Assembly (NCBI GenBank): GCA_964522445.1
Contig: CAZFUY010000148.1
Span: forward strand, 1 to 5,196
Direction: 5' to 3'
Length of the DNA: 5,196 bases
From: CAZFUY01 sp964522445
GTDB lineage: Bacteria; Pseudomonadota; Gammaproteobacteria; SZUA-229
Shown: positions 1 to 5,191 of the stretch, piece by piece
Position numbering within the stretch: the first letter of the stretch is position 1
How the letters are laid out: every line of letters begins with the position of its first letter
Position numbers and translations under genes: made by a program
The notes under the pieces: generated by a model
Database searches by the model: none
Told to the model about the DNA's origin: nothing
The model's input: only the letters and a program-made list of their open reading frames with translations

Positions 1-16
1 ATCAACTTATTCTTCC

Positions 17-32
17 TGTATGAAACACGACA
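17..32. promoter_or_regulatory. NifA upstream activator site (TGT-N10-ACA) for the SIR2-like gene
   Basis: The sequence TGT-ATGAAACACG-ACA matches the NifA binding consensus TGT-N10-ACA exactly. Its centre lies about 94 bp upstream of the start site predicted from the -24/-12 element at 93-108, within the usual range for NifA enhancer sites. The motif is short, so one copy could occur by chance. Its spacing from a sigma-54-like element, in a nif locus, makes it credible. Its right half overlaps an inverted repeat at 27-50. Confidence 0.7.
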
Positions 33-50
33 AAGTATAAATTTTGTCGT
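27..50. repeat. 8-bp perfect inverted repeat overlapping the NifA site
   Basis: ACGACAAA (27-34) and TTTGTCGT (43-50) are exact reverse complements separated by 8 nt. The left arm includes the ACA half-site of the NifA element at 17-32. The right arm contains TGTCG, which looks like a further NifA half-site, but no ACA lies 10 nt beyond it. It could be an operator for a second regulator, a remnant second activator site, or a hairpin. There is no U-tract, so it does not look like a terminator. Confidence 0.5.
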
Positions 51-92
51 ATCTTAACCTGTCATTATCCCAGCAATCAATAGCTTAGGTAG

Positions 93-108
93 TGGTCTGT
101 ATATTGCA
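93..108 (+). promoter_or_regulatory. Sigma-54 (-24/-12) promoter of the SIR2-like gene
   Basis: TGGTCTGTATATTGCA has the invariant GG (94-95) and GC (106-107) separated by 10 nt, plus a good TTGCA -12 box. Compared with TGGCACG-N4-TTGCA it differs at three positions, all in the -24 half (T, C, T for C, A, C). Transcription would start near 119, about 30 nt before the ATG at 149. A NifA site at 17-32 is correctly placed upstream. The element overlaps the upstream GTG at 92-94, which argues against translation starting there. Confidence 0.72.
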
Positions 109-148
109 TTGCTTTATATATCCACCTTTTAAAGCGAGCAGAATTATT

Positions 149-1009
149 ATGGCAATATTCAACTTTGATCCTATTATTTCCGGTATAAAAAAAGGAAAAA
201 TTATTCCTTATCTTGGACCGGGGGTGTTAGCTGATGTCATTCATAAAGACACAGGAGAGTCTGTTCCCGCTGACAGCGATAGCCTGATTCTTGCAATGAA
301 TAATGGTCAGCCCATGGCTCCCCGACTTATGTATGAGTTCCCTCGTGCAGCAATGAATATGGAACTTAAAAAAGGCCGAAAATTTTTAAGCCATTTTTTA
401 GATAAAATCTATACGGATAAACAATGGTCACGATCTTCATTGCATGACTGGCTAAAAACCATAAAGCCAAATTATGTTATTGATATTAATCGTGACTGCC
501 AGCTTCAACATAGCTATGCGGATACGCCTCATATTTTAATTCGAGGCATATCCCGCATAGCAGGTACGGATTATCGATTTACCCTGCATCAATATAATGG
601 TGAATGCTATTCGGAAATGGCACAGCATAAAATTAACACTGACTTGCCCATTTTATTTAAACCTATGGGTAGCCCCATACCCGATGCTACTTATATTGCA
701 TCTGATGCGGATTATGTGGATTACATTACCGAGTTAATGGGTGGTTTTGGATTACCTGAATTTCTTAAAAAATATCGAGTGAATAAACAATATTTATTTA
801 TTGGTCTGCCCATGCAACGTGATACAGAGCGAATGATTTTATCCGATATTATGTATGCATCTGACCAACCTGCAGGCTGGGCTATGATTGCTGAACCGAA
901 TGATAAAGAACGTCGTTATTGTAAAAAGAAAAATATTGAAATAATTGAAGCAGATGTAAATGATCTGTTAATTGCAACGGGCATCTCTAACCCTGTTGTA
1001 AATATTTAA
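149..1009 (+). CDS. SIR2-like domain protein, nif-associated, probably lacking the catalytic His
   Basis: This 286-residue soluble protein has no signal peptide or membrane segment and looks like a divergent member of the SIR2-like superfamily (NAD/ADP-ribose-binding Rossmann fold). In order: a glycine loop IPYLGPGVL (19-27) where sirtuins have the GAG motif; NYVIDINRD (108-116) where relatives have TNYD; FKPMGSP (170-176) where relatives have KLHG; ASDADYVDY (184-192), like the usual T-x-x-D-Y stretch; and LFIGLPMQRDTER (216-228), like the F-x-G-x-x-x-x-D element. Histidine of the HG motif is replaced by Met173, so deacetylase or NADase chemistry of the classical kind is doubtful. The ATG at 149 is chosen because the sigma-54 element and its expected start site (near 119) lie downstream of the alternative GTG at 92. 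The ribosome site is weak (GCGAG). The gene converges on draG, the NifH ADP-ribose hydrolase. A role in NAD or ADP-ribose metabolism during nitrogen fixation is inference; the family call rests on motif memory. Confidence 0.75.
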   Translation: MAIFNFDPIISGIKKGKIIPYLGPGVLADVIHKDTGESVPADSDSLILAMNNGQPMAPRLMYEFPRAAMNMELKKGRKFLSHFLDKIYTDKQWSRSSLHDWLKTIKPNYVIDINRDCQLQHSYADTPHILIRGISRIAGTDYRFTLHQYNGECYSEMAQHKINTDLPILFKPMGSPIPDATYIASDADYVDYITELMGGFGLPEFLKKYRVNKQYLFIGLPMQRDTERMILSDIMYASDQPAGWAMIAEPNDKERRYCKKKNIEIIEADVNDLLIATGISNPVVNI

Positions 1010-1022
1010 GATTAAGATCTTG

Positions 1023-1115
1023 AACCACAGAGGACACAGGGGTACACAGAGAAAATCTTACTTATTGTATTTGCGCGTAGCGCAAACTAAAAAAATCTCT
1101 GTGTCCTCTGTGGTT
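1023..1115. repeat. Long interrupted inverted repeat between convergent genes
   Basis: The outer arms 1023-1039 and 1099-1115 are perfect 17-bp reverse complements (AACCACAGAGGACACAG / CTGTGTCCTCTGTGGTT). Inside, 1044-1052 (ACACAGAGA) also pairs with 1096-1104, so the left arm carries one extra copy of the ACACAG submotif. Motifs of the CCACAGAGGACACAGAG kind recur in intergenic regions of many bacteria, from general knowledge. It sits between the stops of the SIR2-like gene and draG, where it may limit convergent read-through or protect the 3' ends of both transcripts. Neither outer arm is followed by a strong U-tract, so classical intrinsic termination is uncertain. Confidence 0.85.
1070..1086. 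repeat. Small perfect hairpin nested in the inverted repeat
   Basis: TTTGCGC (1070-1076) and GCGCAAA (1080-1086) form a perfect 7-bp stem with a GTA loop. It lies in the middle of the larger inverted repeat, so the whole block could fold as a long stem with a second hairpin at its tip. An A-run follows on the plus strand, which is a T-run preceding the stem on the minus strand. That is the wrong order for an intrinsic terminator in either direction. Confidence 0.8.
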
Positions 1116-1144
1116 AAAAAACCTTTCCGATAACCTGGCACTGA

Positions 1145-2068
1145 CTATGCCACGGGCGCTAATGCAATTAACCTGGCAGCCTGTCTTCTGCATTGCTTCA
1201 CCGTATGTGGATTTAATGCTTTTATCCATCGCGTTGGAATAGATTCCATTCCATACAATGCACCGGCTAGCATGCCTGCTATTGCGCCAGTAGTATCGGC
1301 ATCACCTCCTTTGTTTACTACATTAACAAGACATGATTCAAAACTATGGGTGTTATAAAATGATTGAAAAACGGCCTGTAAGGTATCAACAATAAAACCG
1401 CCAGGATTTTCCATTGGCTTTTTATTAAATTGAAATTGTGGATTTTGTTTAATAAAGTGAGTGGTTATTTTTTCAAGATCAAGTAAATATTTTTCCTGTA
1501 AGGCTGCCTGAATTAATTTGATAATATGTTCTACTCCCACATCTGATAACCGAGCATGGTGAGTAATATGCGCCTGCACCTGAGATGCATTTATGACACA
1601 TTCCTGCTTGCCGCCCAGTGTTGCCAGTGCTACTGGCAGAGTGCGCATACATGCACCATTACCGGCATTAAAATCATTTTCTGCAACACAGGTTTCACCC
1701 GTGCTTCGATAATGCATAATGCCACGACGCACGGTATGACCTATATCTACAGGCTTTGTGTGCATCCATTGACTAAAAGCTTCAGCAATATCCTGTGCAT
1801 CAATCACACCCTGCTGGATAATAGACTCACCCAGGGCAAGGCTCATTTCTGTATCATCCGTAACGCTACCGGGTTTTAATTTCAGCCAGCCGCCACCGAT
1901 AATATTCTTGTGTACGCCATATGCCACCCTGATTTCATTGGGAGTCATAAACTCTACTGTAGCACCCAACGCATCACCTATTGCCAGTCCAAGGTAGGCC
2001 GCTGTGGCTCTATCCTTAACAGTTTTGCATACAGGTTTATTATTCTTCTGAACCAAAGCAGTGATCAT
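1145..2068 (-). CDS. draG: ADP-ribosyl-[dinitrogen reductase] hydrolase DraG
   Basis: DraG is a cytoplasmic di-manganese hydrolase that removes ADP-ribose from an arginine of NifH and so reactivates nitrogenase after DraT-mediated shut-off. From the ATG at 2068 the protein is 307 residues, close to family length (about 290-300). Visible signatures are GDALGATVEF (31-40), the metal motif T70-D71-D72, AGNGACMR (135-142), ITHHARLSD with H170, and the C-terminal metal motif GGDADTTG (D256, D258, T259). These align with T59/D60/D61, H158 and D243/D245/T246 of Rhodospirillum rubrum DraG as I recall it. At the position of R. rubrum Asn100 this protein has His111, and at His142 it has Gly. The start overlaps the end of nifQ by 29 nt, suggesting translational coupling. 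A GTG at 2086 would add six residues; both starts have poor ribosome sites. It is the last gene of the nifB unit, so it is probably NifA-controlled. DraT is not in the window. Confidence 0.94.
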   Translation of the reverse strand: MITALVQKNNKPVCKTVKDRATAAYLGLAIGDALGATVEFMTPNEIRVAYGVHKNIIGGGWLKLKPGSVTDDTEMSLALGESIIQQGVIDAQDIAEAFSQWMHTKPVDIGHTVRRGIMHYRSTGETCVAENDFNAGNGACMRTLPVALATLGGKQECVINASQVQAHITHHARLSDVGVEHIIKLIQAALQEKYLLDLEKITTHFIKQNPQFQFNKKPMENPGGFIVDTLQAVFQSFYNTHSFESCLVNVVNKGGDADTTGAIAGMLAGALYGMESIPTRWIKALNPHTVKQCRRQAARLIALAPVA

Positions 2069-2612
2069 AATCAGTACAGACTTCACAGGATGGTGCTCGA
2101 CAGGTATAAATTCCCTCGGTAATACATAATTGTTTATAGAGAAATTTTTTCCATTTCATATTGTAAATATTTTTTGATGCAAGCTCGGGAAAATTACACA
2201 TAAGCAATTCACTTAGCTGCGTACGTGACCATAGACCTAGATCCTGCCATAGATGATCCTGTCCCTGACAGGCAATAGCAATAATTTTTGCCATCCAGAT
2301 TTCTGATACCGAGATACCTGCACGATAACTAACTAATAATCTGTAAACATCATTACACTCATCTTCACGCTGAATATTATTACTGTATTGGGAGTCAACA
2401 ATATTAAATTTTTTCATTAATGGAAAATGCATTGCCAGTAACTGATTAAATTCGGCTGTTCCCAGACCAAAATCATCAGGCATAACCCCTGTACTAATTT
2501 GCCCGCTAGATAACATGCATGCATAGATCTCATCATTGGGATGACCACTGGCATAAGTCATAATGCTCATGTATTGCTGTTCCAGTAAACTGGTTTTAAG
2601 TGAGGTTAACAT
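2040..2612 (-). CDS. nifQ: NifQ, molybdenum donor for FeMo-cofactor synthesis
   Basis: NifQ carries a Mo-Fe-S cluster and delivers molybdenum to the NifEN/NifH stage of FeMo-co assembly. The 190-residue protein fits the usual family size of roughly 170-190. The diagnostic feature is the C-terminal cluster motif CRAPSCEVCTDYDHC, that is C-x4-C-x2-C-x5-C, ending four residues before the stop. The middle of the protein (LWQDLGLWSRTQLSELLMCNFPELASKN) also reads as typical NifQ. The ATG at 2612 has only a weak upstream GAG. An in-frame ATG 14 codons inside (2570) is a possible alternative, with no better ribosome site. The 75-nt AT-rich gap to the preceding ferredoxin gene shows neither a promoter nor a terminator that I could recognise, so nifQ is probably read from the nifB promoter. 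Its last codons overlap the start of draG. Confidence 0.95.
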   Translation of the reverse strand: MLTSLKTSLLEQQYMSIMTYASGHPNDEIYACMLSSGQISTGVMPDDFGLGTAEFNQLLAMHFPLMKKFNIVDSQYSNNIQREDECNDVYRLLVSYRAGISVSEIWMAKIIAIACQGQDHLWQDLGLWSRTQLSELLMCNFPELASKNIYNMKWKKFLYKQLCITEGIYTCRAPSCEVCTDYDHCFGSEE

Positions 2613-2687
2613 AACTGTAATAACTCAAATATTATCTGACACATTAATTAATAAATGCTTTACTTTTCAGGATGACAGTTTTTTTAT

Positions 2688-2972
2688 TCAGGCAGGTTTA
2701 ACACTAACCTTACCCAATATTTGTGCCTGACAGGCTAGTCGCTGATTTCTGCCCGCCATATTTTCACGTAACACCTTATCTTCCAGCACTGAGGGTTCAC
2801 TCAAATTATCCCAGCCTTCCGTGACTTCCATCATACAGGTGCCACAATCACATTCACGGCAACTGTAAATAATGCCAGACCCTACTTTTTCAGAGACTTC
2901 AATAACTCGTGTACCTACCGGAATATTAACTGTCAGTTCGATATCTTCAAATGTTACTTTTGCTTTTGGCAT
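2688..2972 (-). CDS. [2Fe-2S] ferredoxin, nif-associated
   Basis: This 94-residue plant/adrenodoxin-fold ferredoxin is a small soluble electron carrier. The cluster ligands are C38-x4-C43-x2-C46 and C81 in the closing RLACQA stretch, the classic pattern of the fold. There is one extra cysteine, Cys41, inside the ligand loop (SCRECDCGTC). The N-terminal VTFEDIELTVNIPVGTRVIEV is the usual first beta hairpin. Comparable [2Fe-2S] ferredoxins occur in other nif loci, such as FdxD of Rhodobacter capsulatus. This one does not resemble Shethna protein II of Azotobacter as I recall it. It lies 22 nt after the 71-residue ORF, with a weak ribosome site. Its likely job is electron transfer in cofactor assembly or to nitrogenase, but the partner cannot be told from sequence. 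Confidence 0.92.
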   Translation of the reverse strand: MPKAKVTFEDIELTVNIPVGTRVIEVSEKVGSGIIYSCRECDCGTCMMEVTEGWDNLSEPSVLEDKVLRENMAGRNQRLACQAQILGKVSVKPA

Positions 2973-2994
2973 TTTATTTTTCAGAAATAAATAA

Positions 2995-3210
2995 TTAATT
3001 TATCCCATGACCTCCCCTGTTTATTTCCAGATAAGCACCATGACGTGACCAGACTCGATAAGGTACTTGATGAGAGTTTCCTGAAACTGTTTTAAACTTT
3101 TGCCAGTGATTCTGTAAGCAGGATTGTGAGGAAAACCAGCCATCTAATAATTGCCGCCAGTAACCTGGTATTTGCGTAAAGTGCGGAGATTTCATAATTA
3201 CTATAGCCAT
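2995..3210 (-). CDS. Small basic Trp/His-rich protein of unknown function in nif operon
   Basis: I do not recognise this 71-residue protein. It is basic (four Arg and three Lys against one Asp and one Glu) and unusually rich in aromatic residues and histidine: Trp at 18, 25, 36 and 54, and His at 10, 35, 47, 57 and 68. It has a single cysteine (31), so no Fe-S motif. There is no signal peptide or membrane segment; the first six residues are hydrophobic but too few. Support for being a real gene: an AGGA ribosome site 7 nt before the ATG, 11 nt of spacing from the fdxN stop, 22 nt to the next gene, and no better frame in the 250-nt gap between two certain genes. Its position between two ferredoxin genes suggests a role in NifB-co or FeMo-co assembly, but that is inference from location only. 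Confidence 0.65.
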   Translation of the reverse strand: MAIVIMKSPHFTQIPGYWRQLLDGWFSSQSCLQNHWQKFKTVSGNSHQVPYRVWSRHGAYLEINRGGHGIN

Positions 3211-3221
3211 TATAGTTTCCT

Positions 3222-3500
3222 TTAACGCGCCTGAATTTCACTCATTACCTGAGTTATTTTATGTGGAGGTATTCCAGTTAATGAACCGGGTTTGTTTATT
3301 GCCTCACCAAAGTCATTGAGGATAGCGCCTTCAACAGGACAAATACTGGCGCACTGTGCATCCGCATAATCACCATCACACTCAGTGCATTTTTTCGCAT
3401 CAATAGTGAAATAAGGGCTGGAAATAATAATTGCATCACTGGGGCAAAGTGACTCACAGGCCCAGCAATTAACACAGCTTTCAATAATAGCTAATGCCAT
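3222..3500 (-). CDS. fdxN: 2[4Fe-4S] ferredoxin, FdxN type (electron donor to NifB)
   Basis: This 92-residue bacterial-type ferredoxin has two [4Fe-4S] motifs: C9-x2-C12-x2-C15-x3-C19-P, and the longer second motif C38-x2-C41-x8-C50-x3-C54-P. The eight-residue spacing in the second motif is characteristic of the nif-linked FdxN group, and the roughly 35-residue C-terminal tail is also usual there. In Azotobacter vinelandii FdxN is needed for efficient NifB-co synthesis, and here the gene directly follows nifB. The spacing is 11 nt, and the strong AGGAG ribosome site (8 nt before the ATG) overlaps the nifB TAG stop, so the two are probably translationally coupled. It acts in the cytoplasm. Confidence 0.93.
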   Translation of the reverse strand: MALAIIESCVNCWACESLCPSDAIIISSPYFTIDAKKCTECDGDYADAQCASICPVEGAILNDFGEAINKPGSLTGIPPHKITQVMSEIQAR

Positions 3501-3511
3501 GACAAAATCTC

Positions 3512-5005
3512 CTAAGCTGAAATTTTCTGTTGTTGGGAAGCAGGTTTATCCAGTTGGCCATTGTCTGCCATTTCCTTATACACTGCTGCCAATGCATCCT
3601 CGATAAACTCCATGGCATGTTCTCCATCGGGTTGTATTCCTGCCTCTTCCAGAATGACCCATGGCTCAAAACCTATTTTTGAACACAGTACAGCTTTACA
3701 GTCTTTAAGCGTAGTAATAATTTTATCTAAACGGGTTTCTGTTTTGCCGCAGTTATCACTACCACTGCAATATAAATCAACTTTGCGATGGCCAATAAAT
3801 CGCACATCCATTGGTGAGATTTCATAAATAAGAAATTCACTAGCATGACCAAAGTGCTGATTAATAATGCCACCACCTGAACTGGCAACCGCCATTAATA
3901 CTGGACGGCTTTGTATTTGCTTAAGGCCAGTTAAAGACACCAACGCTACTTCTGAATTATTGCATTTAGCTTTAAGCTCAGCTTCAATATCTGCATGAAC
4001 TTTTTTGCGTTTCACCATGGCCGCCGGGTAATCTATATCCATCATTTCAATTTTTTCCATACTGAACTCATCACCACGATCTTCACCCAGCATGCCAACT
4101 GCATCTGCACGACACTGACGACAATGGCGCATCATATTCATATCACCTGAACATGCATCCTGCAGTTTCATTAATTCATTATTGGTGGGGCCACGTTGCC
4201 CCATCACACCATAAAAAGTACCGTGTTCTGCTTCAGCAATCAGCGGCATCACATTGTGTAAAAATGCCCCTTTCGCCTTAACAATTTTACTGACTTCTTT
4301 TAAATGCTCATCATTAACACCGGGGATCAGTACTGAATTAACTTTTACCAGCACGCCACGATCAACCAGCATCTGTAAACCTTTCTGTTGCTGTTCAATT
4401 AAAATTTTTGCAGCTTTTATGCCTTTAATACGACGATTTTTCCAGAACACCCAGGGGTAAATTTTTGCACCAATTTCAGGGTCAACACAGTTAATGGTCA
4501 TAGTGACATGATCAATATTGTGCTTACACAGTTCATCAATATGTTCGGGCAATGTCAGGCCGTTAGTAGATACACATAATTTAATATCAGGAGCCTGCTC
4601 AGTTAACATCTGGAAAGTAGAAAAAGTACGTTCGGGGTTTGCCAGAGGATCACCGGGACCCGCAATTCCCAGCACACTCATTTGCGGAATTTCAGACGCT
4701 ACTGCAAGAACTTTTTTAACCGCCTGCTCAGGTGTCAGCAATTCAGAAACCACACCCGGTCTTGATTCATTAGAACAATCATATTTACGGTTACAGTAAT
4801 GACACTGAATATTACAGGCCGGTGCAACTGCAACATGCATACGTGCAAAATAATGGTGTGCCTGTTCTGAATAGCAGGGATGATTAAATATCTTTTGTCT
4901 TATCTCTTCAGGCAAGTGCAACATTTGATCACCGCTACTTCCACAGCCATCTGATGCACAACCTTGCTCTGTTTTATTCTGCTCAACTACTGTTAATGTC
5001 ATCAT
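3512..5005 (-). CDS. nifB: NifB, radical SAM FeMo-cofactor biosynthesis protein
   Basis: NifB uses S-adenosylmethionine to fuse two [4Fe-4S] units, insert a carbide and add a sulfur, giving NifB-co (the L-cluster precursor of FeMo-co). The 497-residue protein has the two-domain form common in proteobacteria. The radical SAM domain has C64-x3-C68-x2-C71 within ACNIQCHYCNRKYDC, followed by the NESRPGV signature (79-85) and the SAM-binding AGPGDPL (115-121). Further conserved cysteines fit the substrate-cluster ligands known from archaeal NifB: H42-P-C44, C77, C144, and C295-x2-C298 in RHCRQCRADAVG. The C-terminal NifX/NafY-like domain starts near 368 and contains the HFGHA motif (384-388). AGGAG lies 4 nt before the ATG at 5005 and 7 nt before a second ATG at 5002, so the latter may be the real start; numbering here is from 5005. 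It heads the operon behind a sigma-54/NifA promoter and appears intact. Confidence 0.98.
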   Translation of the reverse strand: MMTLTVVEQNKTEQGCASDGCGSSGDQMLHLPEEIRQKIFNHPCYSEQAHHYFARMHVAVAPACNIQCHYCNRKYDCSNESRPGVVSELLTPEQAVKKVLAVASEIPQMSVLGIAGPGDPLANPERTFSTFQMLTEQAPDIKLCVSTNGLTLPEHIDELCKHNIDHVTMTINCVDPEIGAKIYPWVFWKNRRIKGIKAAKILIEQQQKGLQMLVDRGVLVKVNSVLIPGVNDEHLKEVSKIVKAKGAFLHNVMPLIAEAEHGTFYGVMGQRGPTNNELMKLQDACSGDMNMMRHCRQCRADAVGMLGEDRGDEFSMEKIEMMDIDYPAAMVKRKKVHADIEAELKAKCNNSEVALVSLTGLKQIQSRPVLMAVASSGGGIINQHFGHASEFLIYEISPMDVRFIGHRKVDLYCSGSDNCGKTETRLDKIITTLKDCKAVLCSKIGFEPWVILEEAGIQPDGEHAMEFIEDALAAVYKEMADNGQLDKPASQQQKISA

Positions 5006-5009
5006 CTTT

Positions 5010-5014
5010 CTCCT
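5010..5014 (-). promoter_or_regulatory. Ribosome binding site of nifB
   Basis: AGGAG on the minus strand is the strongest Shine-Dalgarno sequence near nifB. It is 4 nt from the first ATG (5005) and 7 nt from the second (5002), which favours the second ATG. The difference is one methionine. Confidence 0.75.
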
Positions 5015-5052
5015 GCGGGATATTCTCCCAGGCTTATGCTTTTAAACAGCAT

Positions 5053-5068
5053 TGCAAGGGCCATGCCT
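5053..5068 (-). promoter_or_regulatory. Sigma-54 (-24/-12) promoter of the nifB operon
   Basis: Read on the minus strand, AGGCATGGCCCTTGCA differs from TGGCACG-N4-TTGCA at only two positions (A for the first T, T for C at position 6). The essential GG and GC are separated by exactly 10 nt. Transcription would start near 5042, giving a leader of about 37 nt before nifB. Two NifA sites are placed upstream at suitable distances. The sequence between (about 5069-5142) is AT-rich, as expected for a bendable or IHF-bound region, but I did not find a convincing IHF consensus. Confidence 0.85.
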
Positions 5069-5142
5069 ATTGAGTAAAAAGATGCTTAGATATTGTTTTA
5101 AAAGAGATTATTTGGATTTTAAAAAAGTTGAGACAGGAAGTA

Positions 5143-5158
5143 TGTTACAAATGCTACA
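5143..5158. promoter_or_regulatory. NifA upstream activator site 1 of nifB
   Basis: TGT-TACAAATGCT-ACA matches the NifA consensus TGT-N10-ACA exactly. Its centre is about 108 bp upstream of the predicted nifB transcription start. Confidence 0.78.
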
Positions 5159-5175
5159 GACTAATATGATAGAAC

Positions 5176-5191
5176 TGTCGCTAATGCGACA
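5176..5191. promoter_or_regulatory. NifA upstream activator site 2 of nifB, perfect palindrome
   Basis: TGT-CGCTAATGCG-ACA is a second exact NifA consensus, centred about 141 bp upstream of the predicted nifB start and 33 bp from the first site, near three helical turns. It is embedded in a perfect 7-bp inverted repeat, CTGTCGC-TAAT-GCGACAG (5175-5192), which suggests a strong site. Because it lies at the edge of the window it could also serve a divergent gene further right. Confidence 0.82.

Noticed and set aside
92..148. N-terminal extension of the SIR2-like protein from GTG at 92
   Set aside because: The -24/-12 promoter element lies across this stretch and transcription would start near 119, so the extension could not be translated from that promoter. 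The encoded residues also look unlike the domain.
1023..1115. CRISPR array or insertion-sequence ends
   Set aside because: There are only two arms in inverted orientation with a short centre, no direct-repeat series, no target duplication and no transposase.
1556..1879. Open frame on the plus strand within draG
   Set aside because: It is antisense to a clear draG coding region with conserved motifs, is rich in Cys/His without any domain pattern, and has no plausible ribosome site.
1910..2122. Open frame on the plus strand across the nifQ/draG junction
   Set aside because: It is antisense to the overlap of two well-supported genes and shows no recognisable motif.
2613..2687. Possible separate promoter for nifQ-draG in the 75-nt AT-rich gap
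   Set aside because: I found no GG-N10-GC element and no TGT-N10-ACA site there, and no clear terminator ahead of it. A weak sigma-70 promoter cannot be excluded.
3296..3484. Frame-shifted open frame on the minus strand within fdxN
   Set aside because: The overlapping frame has both complete [4Fe-4S] motifs; this one has none.
3561..4799. Several plus-strand open frames opposite nifB (3561-3827, 4254-4460, 4518-4799) and one shifted minus-strand frame (3481-3669)
   Set aside because: All lie inside the intact nifB gene, whose radical SAM and NifX-like domains are fully conserved in the other frame.
5069..5142. IHF binding site between the NifA sites and the nifB promoter
   Set aside because: The stretch is AT-rich, but no acceptable match to WATCAA-N4-TTR was seen on either strand.
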